Assembly (NCBI GenBank): GCA_032260445.1
Contig: JAVVFG010000235.1
Span: forward strand, 1 to 6,990
Origin: JAAYYY01 sp032260445
GTDB lineage: Bacteria > Chloroflexota > Anaerolineae > Promineifilales > Promineifilaceae
DNA: 6,990 nt
Direction: 5' to 3'
In this document: positions 1 to 5,140 of the stretch, in pieces
Layout: the number at the start of each line of letters is the position of its first letter
How positions within the stretch are numbered: the first letter of the stretch is position 1
Program-made: the position numbers and the translations under genes
The notes under the pieces: generated by a model
The model's input: the letters and a program-made list of their open reading frames with translations, nothing else
Database searches by the model: none
What the model was told of the DNA's origin: nothing

Positions 1-1
1 C

Positions 2-850
2 CTTCCACCCGTCATCCGCTCGCACGGCTGGGTGCAGCTTGCTCCCTTTACCGCTGCCGACCCCTACCATGACTTCACCTATGTCGACCGGCTACAGACC
101 GGCCGTGTCACCCCCTGGCACGTACAGGCGCATGAGGAAGGCGTGCTCGTCACCGTCGATTCTGAGCTCTCGCCTGCCGAACAGCAGGAAACGGAAGCCA
201 AGGCCACGTGGATGCTCGCTCTCGATCAGGATCTCGCCCCTTTCTACGCCATTGCCAGAAACGAGCCCAAGCTGGCGCCCGTAATAGAAAAGGGAGCGGG
301 CCGCATCCTGCGCTCGCCCACGCTGTTCGAGGATACGGTCAAGACAATCCTGACCACGAACACCGCCTGGAGCGGCACGAAGCGCATGGTGCGTGCCCTC
401 GTCGATCTCTACGGCGAGCCCGCGCCCGGCGACGATGGGCAGCGCGCCTTCCCCACCCCCGAGCGGCTGGCTGAGGCCAGCGTCGAAGCGCTGCGCCAGG
501 AGGCACGCCTCGGCTACCGCGCCCCCTACGTGCAAGAACTGGCTGAGCAGGTGGCCCGCGGCGACCTCGATCTAGAAGCGCTCAAGACCGGCGACCTGCC
601 CACCGCCGAGCTGCGCAAAGAGCTCCTGGCAATAAAAGGCATCGGCGCCTATGCCGCGGCAAACCTGCTCATGCTGCTTGGCCGCACCGACTACATCCCC
701 ATCGACTCCTGGGCACTGAAGATGGTCTCCAGCGAATTCCACGGCGGCCAGCCCATCGGCCCCCAGGAGGTCGAAGCAGCCTTCGCCCCCTGGGGCCCGT
801 GGAAAGGCATGGCCTTCTGGTTCTGGGACTGGTCAGACGGCGCGCAATAG
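2..850 (+). CDS. HhH-GPD family DNA glycosylase (3-methyladenine/8-oxoguanine glycosylase-like), 5' partial
   Basis: Likely a base-excision-repair glycosylase that removes damaged bases from DNA in the cytoplasm. Numbered from the GTG at 32, a helix-hairpin-helix lies at about residues 198-217 (LLAIKGIGAYAAANLLMLLG) with the glycine hairpin GIG just after Lys202. It is followed by IPIDSWA, whose Asp225 sits where the family's catalytic aspartate is expected. The place where bifunctional OGG1-type enzymes carry the lyase lysine (two residues after the second hairpin Gly) holds Tyr, which suggests a monofunctional AlkA-like enzyme. The frame stays open upstream of 32 to the left edge and encodes LPPVIRSHGW. 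Relatives, as I recall them, have an SHGW-like segment near the N-terminus, so GTG 32 is probably an internal Val and the true start lies outside the window. The end is complete (TAG 848-850). It converges with the surface-protein operon and is probably functionally unrelated to it. The family is fairly certain; the base specificity is not. Confidence 0.85.
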   Translation, partial: LPPVIRSHGWVQLAPFTAADPYHDFTYVDRLQTGRVTPWHVQAHEEGVLVTVDSELSPAEQQETEAKATWMLALDQDLAPFYAIARNEPKLAPVIEKGAGRILRSPTLFEDTVKTILTTNTAWSGTKRMVRALVDLYGEPAPGDDGQRAFPTPERLAEASVEALRQEARLGYRAPYVQELAEQVARGDLDLEALKTGDLPTAELRKELLAIKGIGAYAAANLLMLLGRTDYIPIDSWALKMVSSEFHGGQPIGPQEVEAAFAPWGPWKGMAFWFWDWSDGAQ

Positions 851-867
851 CATCTCGCCGTCCGATC
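831..867. terminator. Hairpin spanning the glycosylase stop codon, possible terminator between convergent genes
   Basis: GACGGCG (836-842) pairs perfectly with CGCCGTC (856-862). The stem extends outward through one A/C mismatch to GGTC (831-834) against GATC (864-867), giving about 11 pairs with one G-U. The 13-nt loop contains the TAG stop. No T-run follows directly; a pyrimidine-rich TTTCCCTT lies at 880-887. The position between convergent genes suits a terminator, but a classical intrinsic terminator is not shown. Confidence 0.35.
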
Positions 868-875
868 GCCGGCAT

Positions 876-1163
876 CTAGTTTCCCTTGATCACCGGCAAA
901 TACAGGTGGATTTGGTCCGAATACCAGTAGCCACTGCTCACAGTGTAACTTGCCCCGCCTGCGCGCGGCGGGCTGGCGACACCCTGGCCGGTCGTACCGT
1001 GGACGCGATAGCTGGCTGACGCGGCTTCGCCCCCGCCGCTGCCCACAACGTGCCATTCCAGGTTATACCCGGCCGAGGTCTGGGCCAGCGCGACGGCGCC
1101 AGCAGCTATCACGAGCAATAGCAGGGCCGACAGCAAAAACATTGCAACATAGTTGCGGTTCAT
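876..1163 (-). CDS. Small secreted protein with Chloroflexota-type YLPVIKGN C-terminal tail
   Basis: A 95-residue exported protein of unknown function. Residues 1-27 form a clear signal peptide: MNRN, a hydrophobic stretch of about 20 residues, then ALA before Gln28. The mature part is only about 68 residues. It is Gly/Ser/Tyr-rich (GSGGGEAASASYRVHGTTGQ, then ASYTVSSGYWYS), which suggests a small beta structure. It ends in HLYLPVIKGN. As I recall, tails of the type 'YLPLVxK' end many secreted proteins of Chloroflexota, where their role (anchoring or sorting) is not settled to my knowledge. The ATG at 1163 is supported by AGGAGG five bases upstream. It is the last gene of the minus-strand cluster and starts 9 bases after the 492-aa gene ends, with its Shine-Dalgarno overlapping that gene's stop codon. 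Co-expression with the repeat protein is therefore likely. The coding call is strong; the function is unknown. Confidence 0.82.
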   Translation of the reverse strand: MNRNYVAMFLLSALLLLVIAAGAVALAQTSAGYNLEWHVVGSGGGEAASASYRVHGTTGQGVASPPRAGGASYTVSSGYWYSDQIHLYLPVIKGN

Positions 1164-1168
1164 CGGTG

Positions 1169-1174
1169 CCTCCT
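1169..1174 (-). promoter_or_regulatory. Ribosome binding site overlapping upstream stop codon
   Basis: AGGAGG on the minus strand lies five bases before the ATG of the 95-aa gene. It shares two bases with the TAG (1175-1173) of the preceding gene. A ribosome terminating on the 492-aa frame would sit on this site, which suggests translational coupling. Confidence 0.75.
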
Positions 1175-2651
1175 ACTGCAGCGTGACGTAAATGGCAATA
1201 GCGCCCTGTCCCGAGTCCCACTCTTCCAGCGCCTTGCCGATGATCGTGCCCGGGGCTGCCTCTGTGGCGGGCATAGCATAGCCCTGATTGGGCGAGGGCG
1301 TGAGCAAGTCGCCAGGCTGGATGGCGCCATAACTCGCGTCGACCTTCACCAGGCGGAACGCACCCAGCGTAACGACGCTGAGATATTCCCCGGGCTGAAC
1401 GGCACTGGAGGTGCTGATCTGGGGCGCCGCCGCATCTGGCCGCGCCAGACGCTCCCCGTTCTCTTCGGCGACGAGGAAACGTTGGTCGACTACGCCCACG
1501 ACGGCAGCGGCATTGGCAGCGGTGGCCTTCACCACTTCCATCACCGGGATCTCGCCCACGACCGGTTCGCCGACTCCGACCACGGCCACCACGTCGCCCA
1601 CTTCCAGGGGATCGGGTCCGGCATTCAAGCAGATGTCTACCACATAACCGGATTTGGAGCCTGTAACTATCATAGTTCCGTTCACGTAGATACCGGGCTG
1701 CGCGGAACCGCCTCGATTCGTGAAGTACCCAGCGTAGTAGCCTGAAGGGCTGCTGCCATAAATAGCACGATACCCGTTACTGTAGAAGTAGCCACTATAA
1801 TTGCTGTTGCTGGTTCCATAGACGCCGACGCCGCTGCCACTGGCGCCGTAAATGCCCCGATTGGCACCGATACCGACGACGCCCACAGCCCCGGCCGGCT
1901 TCGAGATGCCCGCCACGTTCCCGGCCTCGCCGCGCACGCCCTGATTCTGCGCGCTCTGCGCGTACACCGCGTATCCCCCTTGTGACGTGATGTACGCGCC
2001 GTGATCATAGTGGAGCAACCCGTCCGTTTTGACCCGAATGCCGTAACCACCCGCACTCGTGAAGTAGCCGCCCCAGCTGTCATTGCTCGAGCCCCACACC
2101 CCATAGCTGTTTTCACTGTCGCCAAACAACCCTACCCCGCCGTTGGCGTCGGCGTAAAGCGCCGTCCCCGTCGCCGGCGCATAGGCTGCCAACACCGCGT
2201 CGCCCCCGGCGATGCTATCCCCGACTATATCAGCCCCAGGTCGCAGGCTCAGGGCATACGGCGCAGGCAGGATCTCCTGCCGCGGCGATAATGTCTCCCC
2301 GTCGACGATGATGCTCAGCCACAAGGCCTGGCCATTGAAGTCAGTCGCGTCCACTCCCAACTTCGTATTAAACAGGCCGTCGTCGACGGTGACGTTAACC
2401 GTGCCGCTGTCCCACAAAGCTGAGCCGGCTGCGGCCGCGTTATAGACGATAAACCGCATCGGATAGGTACCGTCGAGTAGCGCCCCGGATGGGTTGGTCA
2501 ATCGGCCCTGGTAGCTGATCCCGCTCGCCACCGTTGCCTCCCCCATGGCTGGCACCTGCGGCGTGCGGTCCGCAAGCGCCCCCGCAACACCCGCCGCCAG
2601 CATCAGGATGACAACACCGCTAACAATCAAAGACACCTTTCTGCCGTTCAT
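1173..2651 (-). CDS. Secreted mosaic protein with tail-fibre-like Gly/Tyr repeats and C-terminal beta domain
   Basis: A 492-residue exported protein that matches no characterised family I can name. Residues 1-27 are a signal peptide (hydrophobic 6-24, AGALA before Asp28). Residues 45-134 (ISYQGRLTNPSG ... EILPAPYAL) form a module I recall from many secreted bacterial proteins, ahead of repeats. Residues about 163-325 are Gly/Tyr/Ser-rich and repeat a YG[ST]S-x(6)-GYF motif at 183-197, 276-289 and 296-310, resembling phage tail-fibre or adhesin stalks. Residues about 335-492 are a separate beta-rich domain: GDVVAVVG, VVGVVDQRF, LGAFRLVKVD, QPGDLLTPS, GTIIGKALEEWDSGQG. Its pattern loosely recalls self-cleaving chaperone domains at the ends of phage fibres (Peptidase_G2-like), but I cannot identify a catalytic residue. 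ATG 2651 has a near-perfect Shine-Dalgarno. It is the middle gene of the minus-strand cluster. A surface fibre or adhesin role is inference. Confidence 0.85.
   Translation of the reverse strand: MNGRKVSLIVSGVVILMLAAGVAGALADRTPQVPAMGEATVASGISYQGRLTNPSGALLDGTYPMRFIVYNAAAAGSALWDSGTVNVTVDDGLFNTKLGVDATDFNGQALWLSIIVDGETLSPRQEILPAPYALSLRPGADIVGDSIAGGDAVLAAYAPATGTALYADANGGVGLFGDSENSYGVWGSSNDSWGGYFTSAGGYGIRVKTDGLLHYDHGAYITSQGGYAVYAQSAQNQGVRGEAGNVAGISKPAGAVGVVGIGANRGIYGASGSGVGVYGTSNSNYSGYFYSNGYRAIYGSSPSGYYAGYFTNRGGSAQPGIYVNGTMIVTGSKSGYVVDICLNAGPDPLEVGDVVAVVGVGEPVVGEIPVMEVVKATAANAAAVVGVVDQRFLVAEENGERLARPDAAAPQISTSSAVQPGEYLSVVTLGAFRLVKVDASYGAIQPGDLLTPSPNQGYAMPATEAAPGTIIGKALEEWDSGQGAIAIYVTLQ
1677..2165 (-). 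repeat. Degenerate Gly/Tyr-rich repeat region in the 492-aa secreted protein
   Basis: This encodes residues about 163-325. Recurrent units are GVWGSSNDSWGGYF, GVYGTSNSNYSGYF and AIYGSSPSGYYAGYF, interspersed with shorter GxxG(I/V)YG turns such as NRGIYGASGSG. The units are degenerate at DNA level, so the repetition is old or under protein-level selection rather than a recent duplication. Confidence 0.7.
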
Positions 2652-2654
2652 CTA

Positions 2655-2663
2655 CACCTCCTT
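2655..2663 (-). promoter_or_regulatory. Strong ribosome binding site for the 492-aa gene
   Basis: AAGGAGGTG on the minus strand complements the 16S anti-Shine-Dalgarno over nine bases. Its GGAGG core is five bases from ATG 2651. This fixes the start of the secreted repeat protein and predicts strong translation. Confidence 0.85.
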
Positions 2664-2675
2664 GGCTTTGTTCGA

Positions 2676-2691
2676 CTGCTGCACGCAGCAG
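2676..2691 (-). other. Perfect 7-bp inverted repeat in the 79-base gap of the operon
   Basis: CTGCTGC (2676-2682) and GCAGCAG (2685-2691) are perfect inverted copies two bases apart. In RNA this gives a 6-bp stem with a four-base loop. It sits 12 bases upstream of the Shine-Dalgarno of the 492-aa gene and no U-run follows it. It is therefore more likely an mRNA processing or stability element, or chance, than a terminator. Confidence 0.35.
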
Positions 2692-2730
2692 GTTTGAAGA
2701 CATTGGGGACAAGACACGCCTTCACCCTTC

Positions 2731-4827
2731 CTACGGGCGCTTGGCGGTCGCTTGCGCGATAGTTGCGGCCTGCACGTTACCAGGATCGCGCTGCAAGGCC
2801 GCTTCGGCAGCAGCCAATGCCGCTTGGGGCTGGTCAAGCTGCCAATGACAATAAGCGATACCGGCATAAGCTGCGGCGGAATCAGGCAAGAGGCGGGCTG
2901 CCTCCCGGTAATCGGCCAGCGCTACCCCAAGACGCCCCAGCGCCTGTTCCGCCGCAGCCAGGTAGAGGTACGCTTCGCCGTGGCTGGCGTCGAGCCACAC
3001 CGCCTGCCGCAGTAATTCCGCGGCGCGCTGGGCATCGCCGTCGTCCAGGTACGTCTGTCCCCACGCAGCGTAGACCGTGGCGTGGTTCGGCGCCAGTGCC
3101 AGCGCCCTGCGGTAGGCATCATCCGCGAAGCCGCGCGTTGGGCTGCCAAACTGAACAGCCGCGGCGCGATAAAACTGGGCGGCGCGTAGCCACACGGCCG
3201 CATCGCCTGGCCGCAACTCGCGCGCCGCCACAAAGGCGCCTTCGGCTTTGGACAGCCACAAGGAGGCTCGCTCCGGATCAGCCGCTGCCCGCCGCCAATA
3301 CGCTTCACCTAGCAGCTGATGGTGGGCCGGTTCAACCGGCCAGCGCCTCACCGCTGTCTCTGCCGCGGCGACGGCTTGCTCCCAGTTTCCGGCGACCGCG
3401 TAACGAGAGGATGCACGTGCGGCGATGTCAGCCGTAAAAGGGCGCGCGTTCACCTGCCACATGACCACGGCGAGCATGGCGACCACGAAGGCACCAACTG
3501 CCCGGCCGCGCTGCGGCACCCTCCGTATCGGCGCCGCGACGTGCTGCCGCTCCGGTACGGCCAGTGCCACCCCCAGCCCGATCAGGAGCCAGCTCGCTGT
3601 CGCCGTCGGCGTGACGTCGAAGCTCATCATGTTGTTGGCAACGTTGCCGATGACAGACGCCAACACGGCTGCCAGCAGGACCCGGCGCTCCCTGCCATCT
3701 GGCTCGCGCAGTGCGCGCGCGACCACCAGCACAAACGTCGCCAGCACCAGGAGAAAGGCCAGCAGCCCCGGAACGCCCGCCATCACCGCCCAATCAAGGA
3801 GCAGATTGTGGGCGCGATCCACGTAGAACTCGCGCCCCTGGTAGTAGACGAGCTCCGGCCGATAAACGCGGGTGAAGACGAGATCAAGCGTGTCCGCACC
3901 GTAGCCGAGTAGAGGCCGGCGCGCGATCAACGCCAGCGTTGCCTTCCACACCGTGAGCCGGGCAGCCGTGGAGCCGAGCAAGCGCTCGCCCAGGATTAAC
4001 ACGGCGAGCGGCCCTCCCAGGAACAGGAGTCCGCTAACACCCCAGCCCACCCGGCGCCAGCGGCGTGCCAGGCGCGGCTGCCAGTAAAGCAATGCAAAGA
4101 CACCTAGGGCCACGCCGCCTGCCAGCCAGGCGCTGCGCGCCAGCGTCAGGCCAATGACGGCGAGCTCGCCCGCGAACAGCGAAGCCCACAGAAGGCGCCG
4201 TCGGCGATCGGCTGTGGTCACCACCTGTGCCAGTGTCAGCGGCGCCAGAATCACCAGATAAGCGCCGAGGAAATTGGAACGGCCCAGCGTCGCGTACAGC
4301 GGCGACCGTGCATCGCTAACCAACCCGAACGGGTTCCAACCCAGGCCCTCCAGCACACCGAGAAGGACGAGTGGCGCGCCGGTGGCGGCCATTCCCCTGA
4401 TCAGTGCTGTGGCGCGTCGCAGCGGTTGCAGCCGGTATGCCGCGAGGAGGGCGAGCAGCAGATACGTGAGAAGCGTCAGAAGCCCTTGCGCCCGCTCGTA
4501 ACTGCCCCACAGGCTCAACGACCTGTCTACTGAGGTCATCGTTGTCACGAGCAGCACGGCGGCGAGGACGCCAGTCGGTCCCAGGAGTGGATTCGCCAGC
4601 AGCCGGCTCCGCAAAGATCTGCCCGTCACCACCCATTCCACCAGCACCAACCCCGCCAACAGCCATACCAGCGTACGCATGAGGAGCGCTTTCGACAGCT
4701 CGAAGGGCTGCTGGCCCCACAGATTGACCCACAGCGGGGGAACAATGGCCAGCAGATACCACACTATCTCCTGCATGCGCTGGAGGTGGGCGTTTGCCGG
4801 AACGGACGCATGCTTGTGGTTCACCAC
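2731..4827 (-). CDS. O-antigen ligase/polymerase (Wzy_C) family membrane protein with C-terminal TPR domain
   Basis: Probably a polytopic membrane enzyme that polymerises or transfers surface glycan. The family (WaaL/Wzy, PF04932) uses undecaprenyl-linked sugars, but the donor and acceptor are unknown here. Residues 20-425 hold about ten or more hydrophobic helices. Family-type motifs are GRSNFLGAYLVILAPL (182-197), LARSAWLAGG (229-238), RLTVWKATLALIARRPLLGYG (290-310) and the loop DRAHNLLLDWAVMAGVPG (337-354), whose His340 is in the place of the conserved loop histidine. A last helix lies at about 443-458. Residues about 473-690 form four to five tetratricopeptide repeats (for example AYRRALALAPNHATVYAAWG and AALAAAEAALQRDPGN), likely a partner-binding platform. 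The start is tandem GTG GTG at 4827/4824, and the upstream GAGG is unusually close, so a start a few codons away is possible. The gene leads the minus-strand cluster and is divergent from the DUF11 gene. This family is also sometimes annotated as protein O-glycosyltransferase. Confidence 0.88.
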   Translation of the reverse strand: MVNHKHASVPANAHLQRMQEIVWYLLAIVPPLWVNLWGQQPFELSKALLMRTLVWLLAGLVLVEWVVTGRSLRSRLLANPLLGPTGVLAAVLLVTTMTSVDRSLSLWGSYERAQGLLTLLTYLLLALLAAYRLQPLRRATALIRGMAATGAPLVLLGVLEGLGWNPFGLVSDARSPLYATLGRSNFLGAYLVILAPLTLAQVVTTADRRRRLLWASLFAGELAVIGLTLARSAWLAGGVALGVFALLYWQPRLARRWRRVGWGVSGLLFLGGPLAVLILGERLLGSTAARLTVWKATLALIARRPLLGYGADTLDLVFTRVYRPELVYYQGREFYVDRAHNLLLDWAVMAGVPGLLAFLLVLATFVLVVARALREPDGRERRVLLAAVLASVIGNVANNMMSFDVTPTATASWLLIGLGVALAVPERQHVAAPIRRVPQRGRAVGAFVVAMLAVVMWQVNARPFTADIAARASSRYAVAGNWEQAVAAAETAVRRWPVEPAHHQLLGEAYWRRAAADPERASLWLSKAEGAFVAARELRPGDAAVWLRAAQFYRAAAVQFGSPTRGFADDAYRRALALAPNHATVYAAWGQTYLDDGDAQRAAELLRQAVWLDASHGEAYLYLAAAEQALGRLGVALADYREAARLLPDSAAAYAGIAYCHWQLDQPQAALAAAEAALQRDPGNVQAATIAQATAKRP

Positions 4828-4993
4828 ACCTCACTGCAGCGAGAACCGGTTGGCTGTTGAAACGGTGAGCGAAACCCTCAACTGGGTAGGCCGGCGGCGA
4901 TTAACGGCCGGTCGAGGCTGAAGCTTTCCCTCCTCGTGGGGAGCTTATCAGAAGTCACTATCCTGGCGCAACCCCTATCCGGCTCCAAGATCG

Positions 4994-5009
4994 ACCGGTT
5001 GGATACCGG
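4994..5009. promoter_or_regulatory. Possible operator: short inverted repeat upstream of the DUF11 promoter
   Basis: CCGGT, five bases, ACCGG, located 28 bases upstream of the candidate -35. Part of it (ACCGGTTGG) recurs at 4845-4853 near the ligase start, so one regulator could in principle bind on both sides. The repeats are short in a GC-rich background and may be chance. Confidence 0.2.
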
Positions 5010-5037
5010 CTTGTGGTCCATATTTCCTATGTCTACT

Positions 5038-5067
5038 TTGACAAGAACCGACTATACAATGTGTATT
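5038..5067 (+). promoter_or_regulatory. Candidate sigma70-type promoter for the DUF11 gene
   Basis: A perfect -35 box TTGACA (5038-5043) is followed after 18 bases by TGTATT (5062-5067), a 4/6 match to TATAAT. An alternative -10, TACAAT at 5055-5060 (5/6), is too close to that -35. The segment is clearly AT-richer than its surroundings. Transcription would begin near 5074 and leave a leader of about 65 bases. Confidence 0.45.
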
Positions 5068-5140
5068 CGCGCGGGTTATTTCCCTCGCCTTCTTCTCAAT
5101 CCATAGCGGTGACTCATCTGTCCCAAAGAGAGCAACCTCA

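Larger units (their letters stand above)
4828..5140. promoter_or_regulatory. Divergent intergenic region between ligase/TPR and DUF11 genes
   Basis: These 313 bases contain no gene I can support and should hold the promoters for both directions. Visible elements are: the 9-base direct repeat ACCGGTTGG at 4845-4853 and 4994-5002; an inverted pair CCGGT/ACCGG at 4995-4999 and 5005-5009; a GGCCG/CGGCC pair at 4889-4893 and 4905-4909; and an AT-richer segment from about 5020 to 5067 containing the rightward promoter candidate. For the leftward gene I see only weak matches: TTGTCA at 5044-5039 followed after 16 bases by TATGGA, and a GATAAG near 4945. None is convincing. Confidence 0.5.

Noticed and set aside
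32..34. GTG at 32 as the true start of the glycosylase
   Set aside because: The frame is open to the window edge, and the ten upstream codons (LPPVIRSHGW) look like family sequence, so the gene is more likely truncated by the window.
1677..2165. Repeats in the 492-aa gene as a CRISPR array or DNA satellite
   Set aside because: The repetition exists only at protein level with degenerate codons and irregular spacing, and the reading frame is continuous through it.
2763..3437. A 224-codon plus-strand open frame opposite the TPR region
   Set aside because: Its translation is dominated by Arg, Pro and Ala, as expected for the antisense of Ala/Leu-rich TPR codons. The minus-strand TPR protein explains the sequence.
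3319..3912. A 197-codon plus-strand open frame with many His/Arg residues
   Set aside because: It lies wholly opposite the membrane and linker part of the ligase gene, is compositionally unlike a protein, and has no start-site support.
4889..4909. GGCCG/CGGCC inverted repeat as a terminator
   Set aside because: The stem is only five pairs with an 11-base loop and no T-run, and it lies upstream of both divergent genes where no terminator is needed.
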